In this document: positions 52,102 to 64,000 of the stretch, piece by piece
Layout of the letters: every line of letters begins with the position of its first letter
Numbering within the stretch: the first letter of the stretch is position 1
Source of the DNA: Oopsacas minuta
Taxonomy: Eukaryota > Porifera > Hexactinellida > Lyssacinosida > Leucopsacidae
Direction of reading: 5' to 3'
Assembly (NCBI GenBank): GCA_024704765.1
Contig: JAKMXF010000300.1
Span: 1-64,000 of the forward strand
Length of the DNA: 64,000 nt
Notes under the pieces: generated by a model
What the model was told of the DNA's origin: nothing
The model's database searches: none
The model's input: only the letters and a program-made list of their open reading frames with translations
Made by a program: the position numbers and the translations under genes

Positions 52102-55100
52102 ATGGCCTCAAATACTCAAGGACAAATTGGGAGTGAGTTGAAATATTATTCTATCATAAATTTTGCTTAATTACTTTTTATTCATTTGTTTTGCTTAGGA
52201 TCCCACGGACAAAGAGTACCTCCTTTAATTAAGGTTATAATTAACACACTAAAGAATTATCCAGACGGCAGTCAAATTTTAAAGGTAAGAATTTGGGGAT
52301 TACATGGAGTGTACTATTTAGTTTTACAAGACCAGAATTATGACATCACGCTTGGTCTATATTGCCCCTTAACATTGAATACTTATTTGTTTGATATTCT
52401 TTTAATGGAAATACGTATTTATGTAGGAGCTGATACAGAACGCTGATGATGCGGGTGCGAGTGAAGTAGAATTTCTTCTTGATGAGACTATTCATAGCAC
52501 AGATCAGCTGATTCATCCATCTGTAGATAAGTATCAAGGATCTGCTCTCTATGTGTGGAATAACGGAGTATTCCAGGATGAAGATTGGGAAGGAATCAGA
52601 AATATTGGAGATAGTGGGAAGGAGAAAAAAGTGCTCAAAGTGGGGCGGTTTGCACTTGGTTTTATTTCGGTGTATCACCTCACAGGTTGGCTGATAATTA
52701 TCGATTATATGCATTTACCTTCTGGTAACTAAATTTTTTTCTGTTCTAAATGTATACCACGTAGATATTTCAATTATCTCAAAACATAACGAAATTTTCG
52801 CTTCGAGTTATTTTGGTATCTTAAATAGAAAAGGATTGTGTCAGTTATCCTATTTATTTCCCTCAGATTTTCCTTGTATTCTAAGCAACAATGACGTTCT
52901 CCTACTAGACCCTCACATGATAATTGATAATACAGGAGGCCTATTAATTAGCTTAGAAGAGTTCACTAAAGAACGATCTATTGCTAGCCATTATGAATCT
53001 TTTCACAATTATTTCGGTTTCAAAGGAGATTATCATTATAACGGTACTATATTCAGATTCCCGCTGAGAACAGGTGACTATGAAACTAAATTGCCGAATA
53101 ATGTGTACAACCCAGCCAAAGTTATGAATTTTCTTTTTAAGCCTTTCAAAAGGGAGGTTGAGAATTGTTTATTGTTTATGAAGAGTGTAAACAAAATTAG
53201 TGTGTCAGTGAAAACTAATTCTAGAACAGATCTATTTTATTCTTCTGAAATAAACTCAGCATTTAGAGCAGGGCTAACTACTCATAGAAAAGAAATATTT
53301 CAGTTTGTAGAGAATATACACTATCTCAGTTCTACTCTTATCTACATATCTGTATTTCCTATATGTACCATGGAAGCGGATCAAGCTCTACACTACCGTA
53401 TATGGTATGTGATTAATATATTAGGTCTTGGGGGTAGTGATGATCTGAAGAGTTCATACTCCAAACAATCAGATGATAGCTATATACCCTGGTTTGCTAT
53501 AGCTCTCCCTCTTCCTTATAATCAAGACACGCTATCTGCTATTGATACATACTGCTGGACTGTTGAATATACTGATTTACAAGGTTTATCCGATTTCATA
53601 CAAACTCTACCTCTTATTTCAATTTCCTGTGTTGATGAAAAGTTTATAGGAAACTTATTCTGTTTCTTACCTATCGCAGCTAGCTCTAAATTTCCTTTTC
53701 ACATCCATGGTTACTTTTCTCTCTCTACCAACAGGCGTAGTATCAAGTGGCCTAGACATGATGACGTTAGCAATGAAGCTAATTGGAACAGAGCATTGGT
53801 AGAAGGCTTAGGTACAATTTGCTATGCTGTTCTTGTACACTTAATGGTCTCAATATTAAATAATGAGGGTGTTAATTGGTTTCATTATAACTTGATGTTT
53901 TATAAACATGTTGGTAACGAAGAGGATCAATTGGAATGCGTGTTGCATCGAGGAGCTTTTGAGCTTTTACAATATACGAAGTTAGTTTGGAATATAACTG
54001 AGTTAAATTGGGTTGAACTTGGATCCGGATACTACTTTCCTTCTACTGTAAAAGCTTGTAATATTCCCCATGAAAATGTTTGTAAATCTCTCCTTCAAAT
54101 CCTCTCTCAACCAATAATTAAACTACCCATTGAAATGGCTGATGTTTTGCATAATTACGATTTCTTGTTTGACAAAGTTGAGGATATGATTATTAATCCA
54201 AATTTCATACGATCTCTGTTAATTGATTTCAATGAAAATGGAAAATTAATAAATTTCTTGAAAATACGAGAGAATGTGTGTTCTTTGATTGAAATCATTC
54301 TTTCTGATTTGGATTTTGAGGGATATGAGGATTTTTCCGTTCTCAATGGCATTCAATTAATACCAATTTGTAATTCAGAAGTTCCAATGCTATTTGGTAG
54401 TAATGAAATATATTACATTAGCGAAGGACCGCAAGATTTTCTGAAACTTTTTCCAGGATTAGAACGCTCTTTTATAAATCCAACTCTTCCTCCAAACATA
54501 TATAAATCTCTCTTAGCATTAAGCCGCACAGGACAAGTGAACTTAGAAGATATTACAGACTTACCTAATAAGCCTGGTTATTTTACTAGTTTACTGGAAA
54601 ATTCCATGAAGAAATTCTTTAATTTTGATTTCCAGATTATATGGAAACCTCGGGAGGCAGGACAACCTGATAAATCATGGATAGAGTCAATATGGAAGTT
54701 CATTGACCAGGACCAGGGATTAATAAACATCCTAAAAACTCGTGAGCTTCCTATTCTACCCAAACAAAATATAAACAATCATGAAATAGAATTGCTTTCA
54801 ATCAGAACTACACCAATGCTCTATATCCAACACAGCACAATTCCTATACACTCGACAATAGAAGAATTATTAGTAGCTTGTGGTTGTCATATTTGTCATC
54901 ATAACATATTCATTCTGCCATTCCATTCATTTGTACAGCCTCCGATCCCACAGGGTTTTTTCTCCATCCTTCAACAAACTCAAATTCAACGTAAATTTAT
55001 TGAGAAGCTATCACTGGCAGATGATTCAGTTAAACGTGCAGTTATCAATATTATTCTGTCAATAGATTTTGCGTTAGTAGGACCTGAAATGAATATCACT

Positions 55101-58100
55101 AAATCTTTCCCCATATTTCTCTCTATTTCTAATAATTGGGTTTCTGTTAATACTCTACATCTACATTACATTCCACCCGATTCGTTGCCAAAAGAATTCA
55201 CCCACTATCCTAATACATTCCTCAGCCCTCATGACATCACGAATACACAATTATGTTTCAAGCTAAGAATTGAACGAATTTCTCTTTCACAAACAGTTCG
55301 GTTACATTTACTACCGTTAATCGTTAAAAATATATTATGTAACCATCTTCAACAAAGAAAAATCCTATCTTTATGGATTCTGCGGAACATTTCAAACTTT
55401 GACGAAGATCTTATCAACACCCTATCTACTTCTAACTGGTTAATGGATTCTACTGCTCAAACTCGACTTTTGGCACCTACTCAGCTGTTTGACCCAAACA
55501 ATGAGCTATTTGCACAGCTTTTACCCATAACTCAGAGTGGTATATTCCCTAATACAATTTATTCTAGACAAACTGCTAGTTTAAGATCACTTGGACTGAT
55601 TACAACCCAAAATATATCTTATCAACAACTACAAAATGTTATCGTTATTACTCTACGAAATGTAAGTAATGTGATTACTGAGAACTATAACAATTGGATT
55701 GATTCTTTAACAGAATTAGTTGACGTACTGATGGATAGATTTAGTCTTGCACTTGAACCTAATTTCTGGACAATATTCAAGACATCTGCATTCATTTTAT
55801 CATCTCCCAGGAACAATTCTTATCCCGGATCTTTACCTTATTACAATTCTAATAATAAATATTTCAATCCTCAAAATGTAATTTACTGCTCTGAAAGAGA
55901 ATGTAGCCTTATTGCAGGTGTTACACCTGTATTTATAGAAAACTCACGTCAATCTTGTACAATTAGAGACGTGTATGCGTTAATGGGTATGTCAACCAAA
56001 ATACCAATTAAACTAGTATGCGAACAGTTGAAGTTAATTACACGACAATCTCGATACAATTCTAACGAAATACACTCTCTTGTTAAGAAAATTTATAAAT
56101 ATTTTTCAACTCACCTTGATATAAACCAAATTGAATTACCTCAAAATTTTGTTTATATTCCTGATTATGGATTCTTTGGTTCTCAACGTGTAGTTATGTC
56201 ATGTGATGGCAATTTCCTTCCCTATATATTTTCTCTATCAAAATACTATCCTATTTATGAAGAGAGTTTCGCTCGTTTCTTCACAACTTTTAACATTGAC
56301 GCTGATATTGGAGTTGCTAAATGTAACTTGATTTTACATAAACTACACCAAACTACAACAGCTCTCTCAGTGCAAGATCTAAATCTGGCAAGTAAGGTAA
56401 TCCAAATGATTGGAGAGTCAGTTGATGAATCGTCAGGATATGATTATTTAATGCTAGCACAGAATAATTTACTTTATCCTGCAGCAGAGTGTGTGTTCAA
56501 TGATTTATCTTGGTTAAAACGATCAGAGCTTTCTACCAATAAGCCTGTTGTACACAGGAATATTTCTAATATCACTGCTAGTAAACTAGGCTGTAGACCA
56601 GCTAGTTTCGAACTAGCTCCAACAGCTGAGAGCATTGTCTATTCATTTATGTCTGCAGCTGGTCAGTCAGAAGATCTTGTTGATAGACTCAAGGGTATTT
56701 TAGAAGGATATAGAATGCATACAGATGTTTTTAATGAGCTCATTCAGAATGCTGATGATGCTGGTGCTTCTATAGTTAAAGTCTTATTTGATTATACTTC
56801 TCATCCTGCTAAATCAGTCTTACATAAAAATATGGAGAATATCCATGGTCCTGCTATGTATCTATTCAATAATGCTAGATTCACTCCACGAGATTTTGAG
56901 AGTATCTTAAAGCTATCTTCTTGCAACAAACTGAGTGATACCGAGAAAATAGGGCGGTTTGGTGTAGGTTTTAACGCAGTATACAATTTTACTGATTGTC
57001 CGAGTTTTGTGAGTAATGATTCTGTTCAGATATTCGATCCTCTACAAAAGTACGTTGGTCAGTTTAGCAGAGATTCAGGTGTACGTATTCGCTTCGTGAA
57101 TGATGAATCTGCAGTGGATACGTTCAGGGATCAGTTTCAAGTGTATCATAATATATTTGATTGTAATATTCTAAATCGGGAACCGTATCACTATACTCTG
57201 TTTCGCTTGCCATTTCGGTCAGAAATGAGTAAACTTTCTAGCCAGACATTCAACCTGGAAGGTATTACACAACTAAAGTCAAAAATCGTTAATGAGATAT
57301 CACATTTAATGCTATTCTTACAGAATATTAATTGCATTGAGATTTATGAGAGAAAACAGAATACTATCGCTTTGAGAAAAATCCTACAAGTTACAAAAGA
57401 TGATTGTGCGACTACACATTTCTTACAGAATAACAAGCACTATTTTCAAACTTATAAACAGCAACTAACAACAAAGTGTAGACCATCTCCTATCACTTCT
57501 TCTGATACCTTTACTGTTAGCACAATATGTCAAGGTAAGAAGACTTCAAAATCTTATCTAATTGCCTATGCGAGTGGTGTAGGTGATTGTTATGATGTTT
57601 TACAGAAATTTCATTTCTCAAAGATAACCTTTCTTCCTCTTTGCGGGGTAGCTCTTCCGTTAGAATTCTTAGAAAATCTCCCTGCTCATCTTCTATCCAA
57701 GATTTATACCTTCTTACCACTGCCCATTAGAAGCCCGTTATATCTCAATATAAACGGCTACTTTTCACTCTCTCAATCTAGGAAGCATTTAAACGATGCT
57801 TATATGGGGGAAGGTTCGGATGCTGAATCAGATATCCTAACTGAATGGAATTTAGCACTAATAAACGATGCTCTACCAAATGCATTAATAACTGCATTAG
57901 AAACTTTACCAAGGTTACCCCCACTATGTCACAACACTAGTTTAATCTCAAACTATTATTCTATTTGGCCTATTAAGGAGAACACTACTTTGCTATGGAA
58001 AAATTTGTCTGAACATTTCGCTAGAAGGATTTTAGAAAAATTTCCAGAAGCTAATCTATTTTTATCTGCTAATTCTGATACCTGGATATCATTTCGACAT

Positions 58101-61100
58101 ATTTCATTTCTAATTATAGAAAATAATGTTATTTCTACAAAAGGCTTTACTAAATTTATATTCGAACTATCTGCCCGGAAAAATATTTTATTCGCTAATA
58201 TTCCACAATTTTTCTACTCCTCAAATATTTATAGGATATTTTCAGAGCTGGCACCAGATCAAATATTCAATCTTCAACGGTTGTGTAATCAAATAATTTT
58301 TCCTAGCTTAGAACAACTCTCAATAGAACATTTAGTATTAATTTTCAGCACTTTAATAACATTGTGTTCAGATGAATCTAATTATAATTGGCTATACTAT
58401 GATCTATGTGAAATTAACTTTATTCCATGTGGGATAGATTCCTCTAATTTTATATTAAGAAAACCTAAAGAAGTTGTTTGTCCAAACACGAAATTATCTA
58501 CACTGTATCAACCTAATGAGTTGAGGATACCAGTTCCTGAACTGTATCATTTATTTGATTTCAGTCAACACACTGTGTTTTCTAATATATTACAAAGAAT
58601 GTCAGTGATTTATGACAGATTACCTGATTCAGAGATTATCAGTAGATGTCGGGTAACTACAGATCTACCTGTTGAATCAGCTACAACACATGCAGTTACT
58701 CTAATTGAATACTTAGCCAAATGCAAGGATAATATAAAATCAGTTATTCCACAATTGCGAGACATTCCATTCATCCCAACATATCGTGATGATCTATTTT
58801 ATGTATTAAATATTACTCCTAAAGATTTCGTATCTCCTAGGAAATGTTACACATACTCATGTCACCATCTAGTAACGCCAATATACCCTGTTGCTTCCAA
58901 ATCTGTGGGGTCATTTTCCAAATGTCTCTCTCTACTAAACAATCCTGGATTTGGAGTAGTTCTGGAGATATTAGATTATTTAAAATCAAATGTGGAATCT
59001 ATTCGGTCACAGAAAGCAATAATCGACGATAAAATACTTGAAATTTACAAATTTCTTTCAAAACAGAGTGATAGTAAGAATATTGATGGAATTAGAAACG
59101 CACTCAATAAGGTCAGCTGGATTTGGCATCCAGCTAATATGCAATTCTATGCTACAGACCAAGTAATTCTTTCTAGCGATTTTCAGAGCGTACCTGAGAA
59201 TACATATTTGGTTAGCTTTCCTTATATGGAATCAATTTTTCGAAATAATACATTAAGGAAATTTTTGGAAGAGGTTGGCATCAAAAAAAGTATTGATGAT
59301 GAAACTATATTAGCTTGTATTGAAAGAATTCATGAAAACGAGAGTGGTAATCTTCCAAAAAACCTTGTCCAATTGGTCTTGAAACTACTCGATTCTATTA
59401 ATGAACATGAAAATTGCTCTGATAAAATACACATTCTGAGTCAATCTAATTTGTTAAAGCGTCCAAATGAACTTTTTATTCATTTCCTACCTTTGATAAG
59501 TGAAGATACTTCTGAAGAAGATCTATCAATATTTGTACATCAAAGTATAAATACAACAAATGCTATTAAACTTGGAGTTAAACTAAGTGAACAGTTATAC
59601 TCTTCTGAATCCGATATTTCTGTAGAAGACTTTGGAATTGAAGAAGAGATAACTGACAGAATTCAGACTCTAGTAAGAGAAATGCCAATCCATTCTCTCA
59701 TTAAAGAATTGATTCAAAATGCGGAGGATTCAGGAGCAACTGAAATCCTATTTATACTTGATGAGCAAGATTACAGTTCTCACGATAAATCACTCTCACT
59801 GAATTCTGGAGTATACCCCAATTGGAAATTGCTTCATTCCTGCCCATCTTTAACTGTATACAACAACAAAGGATTTTCTGATGAAGACATTAAGGGAATA
59901 CAGAAATTGAGTGTTGGAGGGAAATCTGATAATCAGAATACGATTGGAAAATTTGGACTTGGATTCAATTCAGTTTATCATTTAACAGATGCTCCATCTT
60001 TCATTACACATCGGCCTGAAGAACCTGGGATTCATCTTTGTTTCTTTGACCCATTTTTAAAATACACTACTAATATTTATAGGTTTAGATCGACCAAGAG
60101 AGGTAAAAAGTTTGATATAACAGCTGATAACATGGAAAAATTTGAAGATCAGTTGTTTCCTTTTAGATTTAATGGGTTTCGTAAAGAACCTGTTCTTGCT
60201 GCTAGTTTAGCGAATATTTGGGAAAATGGTGACTTTACAATGTTTAGATTCCCTCTTGATATTGAGAAATTTCATTCAACCCATTTCAAATACAGAAAGT
60301 CTGAAACTAGAAAACACAAATCAATTAAAGATATCCAAGAAATGCTAATTGAACAAATCAAGCGGTCATCAGAAATACTACTATTCTTGAGAAATGTACA
60401 AACAATAAAAGTAATTAGCATTGATAGGTGCAAAAGTGTTACTCTTCATTGTTCACAATCTATTAGAGTATTGGAAAATACTTCAATACCTAGACCTGAC
60501 TGGTTTCCTCATGCAATGGACACTGATACCATAATATTACAAAGAAAGGAAAGTAATAACGAAGATAAATTGACTAATACAGTAAATGAATGGCTAATAT
60601 TTTTATACCCAGAAGTCTCTATTGAAGATTATGTACAAAAGGATGAAACTCTATCTGAACATCCAGAAGTATTATCTGAGGAGAAGCTCTGGGGGTTTGG
60701 TGGTGTGGCAGTTTGTATATCATCTTTGAAAACAACACAAAAATCAAATATTTTCAATTTTCTTCCAGTTGGTGCAAGCAAGAATTTCCCAGTTCACATA
60801 AATGCTCCGCTATTTATTGATTCTTCTCGGCAGAATGTTCATGAAGAACAATCCGATTATGCTAATACTTGGCACACTTCAGTTATAAATTATATACTGA
60901 CCCCACTTTATACTCTCCTTCTTATCCAACTTCGTGTTCCACCCAAAATAATGGAATCTATTGAAGATAAGCAGGCTTATTTCAATTGGTATTATTCTCT
61001 TTTTCCACGCGAATCGAAAACTGAAGGTACTTTTTTGTCTAAGTTAAGAGAACGAATCTATTCGTTTTTGTATGATACGAATCTACCTATTTTCTTGCTA

Positions 61101-64000
61101 CATAACCTTGATGTATCTGAGGACTTAATTTGGCATAATATTCATGGTCAGGAATGTGGTATTTTATTACCAATATCTTTCTTTTCAAAACCAAAAGTAG
61201 CTCCCCAAGAACGACAAAATCAACAGTCATTCAAATATCCTGTAGATGTATCTTATCTACGTCCAACCGAAGCAGCAGATGCTCAATCGAGATTAGAAGC
61301 AAGAAAGAAAGAAAACGAAATCCGGAGATCACTCATCTCTATAAAGCTCCCATTAACCTTTGCTCCCATTGCACTGAAGTGTCAATTTAAAGAGGAAATA
61401 GCTCAATTAGATCCGATTATATTGCTTGGTTATCTCAATAAAAATATACATTATTTGTTTCCTGAACATACTATATCACGTAACATTAATTCTTCTATCC
61501 TATCATTCAACCAAATACAAACTATTTTAGAATATGTTTTAACTGCAGATTTGGAATCACTAAAAGCTTGTGATATTCCAATAGGGATTGATATTGAGAA
61601 TACTTTGCGTATTTTAAAATTAGCTGAACCCTCTTTTCTCTCTACATTTTCTCCTCTTCTACCTCATCATGCGGAAATGTTCATTTCATCGAATTATGAT
61701 TCTACAATAATTAGGAAACTTAAAGACACCGGATTTGTGAAAGAGTTGGATGAAGAATATCTCAAGAATCATCTTGCTGTCGATAAATTTCTAGACAAAC
61801 CTGTTTGCTGCTCTTTGTTCTGGGATTTTGTTGTACGGTTAAACATGCCTCCAGAAATTTTGACAAGTAACTTTGGTCAACATTCGCTTGTACCTACATG
61901 TTCTCACGAGCCAAATGTACAAATTGAGTTTTCTCCTATCAATCAATTGCAGTATATTGTTAGTCAAACTTTACAGGAGAAAGACAAAACTCTTTATAGC
62001 GTTTTGAACAAATTCATTTGCCCTCTCTTGAATCTCAAGTTTATTGATACAGTGAAGATTAGAAAAATAAATTCTTATCTGGATGCTATTGCCATTTCCC
62101 AAATCCGTTCTCCAAAAATAATTATTAGTTGTATCTCTCACTCGAAGGACATTACTGCTTCAGTAACTAGCAAAGAAGTTGACAAATTACTTCAAATTAT
62201 AAATCAAGTTGATGTGAATTCACTTACCCAAGATGAAATTACTGTGCTGACTTGTCTCAAAGTCTTTCAGACTCAATCAGGAGAGTATTGTTCTTTGTCT
62301 GATTGCGATCAATGCTTCATAAATAACTTCAACTTAGATTTAGGTACTGTACTACTACAAACACTTTTACAAAAGTATAGATTAGTCATTTTCTCTTCAA
62401 ATAATTCAAGCTTAATTCAATCTTTGGGTAGAAGAGCTAAGATACAAATTTTAGACGTGTCTCACTTGCTCTCAGGGATGATATTCCCTCATCTCGCTGA
62501 AATACCGGTTGAGGAACAGAAGAAAATTATTATTTTCATATCACATAATCTAGATGGCCGAATGAACTTATCAAACTTAATTAGAACTTTGGCTAAAATT
62601 GCTTTTGTGTTAAGCGATGACGGGCGAAAATTTAGATTCAATCAGTTCTATTCTCCCGAAATGACATTCTTTACAAAATTCCATTCTCACACTACTCTAC
62701 CTTTGTTATGGAGAGATGGTGGCATTAGACATCTCATTATAAAGCTGGGACTACGGACTGAAATTTCACTTCAAGATATACATGACGTAATACTAATGTT
62801 TTCTCAAAAAATATTCCCAAGTTCAGATCTACCTGAACTATTTGATGCATTTCGACCTATCCTACAAGCTAACAAAGAATTAGACTTGACAACTCTTCAC
62901 AATATTGCTAATATTCAATTTCTCCCTGTCTGGAGAATAGAATGTATTACAGCAGCTAATGAAAAAACATATTCTGAAAATTTAGTTAGATTCTGTGATG
63001 CTCAGCTAAGACAGTTTCAAAACTGTTGTTGTACAACAGCCTGGATCCACAAATTCGACTTTAATTTCCCAACAGAATACTACCAACATCTTCGCATTGG
63101 AGAATATCCAGATCCTGCTACAGTGAGGGATCATTTAATCAAAATCACCAATCAAATAATACAGGTCTATTCTCTTTTAAATATACCAACTTGTTATGAA
63201 AAATATTTCCGGAAATCTTACGAGCTTCTAGAAATGAAGTTTCCAGCTGAAATATCTTATGAAGGACTTTTCAATTTACCTTGCATTCTATGGGACAATA
63301 AACTGTACTACCCAATCAATATGTTAATTAGTTCAAATGAGATTCTATCTCCGTTTGTCATACAACTGCCTGCAAAACTCGCAGGAGACTATTTGAATTT
63401 TTTCAAACGAATCAAGGTCAGTGAGAGAGCTACATACAAACATTTTGCGCTTGTTCTATTAGAAATATCAGAGCACTTACGTTTATCCGATATTGAATTG
63501 AGTGAGAGTGATTTCTTACAACAATCTGAAAAAGTTTTCAACAGCTTCATATCTGCATTAAGAGAATTACAGATAAATCAAATATCTTTTTGCCTTGACT
63601 TGAATCAAACCATGCTTTTAACAAGAGACAGTAAGCTTGTTTCGAGCATCAACGTGGTATTTGCAGACAATCTTTCCCTACTTTCAAGGGTGATAAAACT
63701 AGATATAAATATAAATATTTTGAAACCATTAGAGCCTGATGAAAATAAATCATGTGTACCTCCAAGTTGTCTTAATTTGAACAATCTAACTGAACTTGTG
63801 TCTGAACAAATACATCCTAATGTATTGAATAATAATACAATTTCTCTAGGAACTTATTCTTCTCAACAACTACAAAAGACTTTGAAATGTCAGGTTGTAT
63901 TTCGTTCAATGCGTAGATTATACTTCCATTTGACGAAGAAAGATTTAGAAAAATTGTTGCTATTGAATGGAGAAACTTGTTTCAATGATGATGGCCTCTC
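52102..64000 (+). CDS. SACS: sacsin-like giant chaperone (3' end beyond window)
   Basis: Exons 52102-52132, 52199-52284 and 52427-52685, then an exon from 52765 that stays open to 64000 (about 3,744 codons), with GT-AG introns of 66, 142 and 79 bp. The in-window product is about 3,870 residues. It begins almost directly with sacsin repeat 1: FGQR-like [13 protein letters not shown], then [10 protein letters not shown] and [17 protein letters not shown], the Hsp90-type ATP-binding fold. Repeats 2 and 3 begin near residues 1424 ([10 protein letters not shown] at about 56739) and 2418 ([10 protein letters not shown] at about 59709), followed by [15 protein letters not shown] and [15 protein letters not shown]. 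Human sacsin (4,579) has an N-terminal ubiquitin-like domain that is absent here, and C-terminal XPCB, DnaJ and HEPN regions that lie outside the window. Role: co-chaperone linked to cytoskeleton and mitochondrial dynamics. Confidence 0.93.

Noticed and set aside
52346-52714. 122-codon minus-strand ORF
   Set aside because: Antisense shadow of sacsin exon 3 and its intron.

Overview
This window is nuclear DNA from an animal. It is AT-rich, its genes carry short UTR-like spacers, and several have canonical GT-AG introns. The gene set is animal-like: a class I (E-protein) bHLH factor, a Na+/K+-ATPase beta subunit, RBM24/38, a plexin-domain-containing (PLXDC) membrane protein, EFCAB9 (the CatSper calcium sensor), sacsin, TMEM147, NAC-beta and an HLCS-type biotin ligase. 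Most of these are uninterrupted ORFs although their homologues usually have introns. Together with several TRIM/NHL-type propeller genes and a lineage-specific multi-pass membrane family, this suggests a compact early-branching metazoan, perhaps a sponge. The lineage is an inference and cannot be settled from the sequence alone.

Layout. 1-2.3 kb: a 10-bp satellite, low-complexity GGAGC-rich DNA, a complete 254-bp pogo-like MITE and decayed coding fragments. 2.3-14.7 kb: a duplication mosaic. EFCAB9 is followed by a MIF gene, a multi-pass membrane gene, a truncated NHL fragment, a second MIF gene in inverted orientation, a second membrane gene in direct orientation, and the intact NHL gene that donated the fragment. 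14.7-16.8 kb: dispersed repeats and a dead TRIM/NHL-type gene. 16.8-23.5 kb: a dense housekeeping block with PAK1IP1-like and Na/K-ATPase beta (head to head), NAC-beta, a divergent actin with altered catalytic residues, and the E-protein. 23.5-27.9 kb: gene-free AT-rich DNA upstream of the E-protein. 27.9-30.7 kb: two more NHL-type genes. 30.7-39 kb: repeats, then RBM24/38 with four exons and unusually long introns. 39-43 kb: an NMRAL1-like gene with a dead duplicate and a dead fragment. 43.9-45.1 kb: PLXDC-like gene with a 1-nt frame break. 46.4-64 kb: a run of plus-strand genes: TMEM147, a Rab29/32/38-like GTPase, a secreted proline-rich protein, biotin protein ligase, and a very large sacsin gene that runs off the right edge.

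The genes do not form one pathway; most are independent housekeeping or developmental genes. The main points of interest are the MIF/membrane-protein duplication mosaic, the actin-like protein with a degraded nucleotide site, the frame break in the PLXDC gene, the contrast between intronless genes and the long-intron RBM24/38 gene, and a set of short terminal-inverted-repeat elements. No CRISPR array, tRNA or rRNA gene was recognised.
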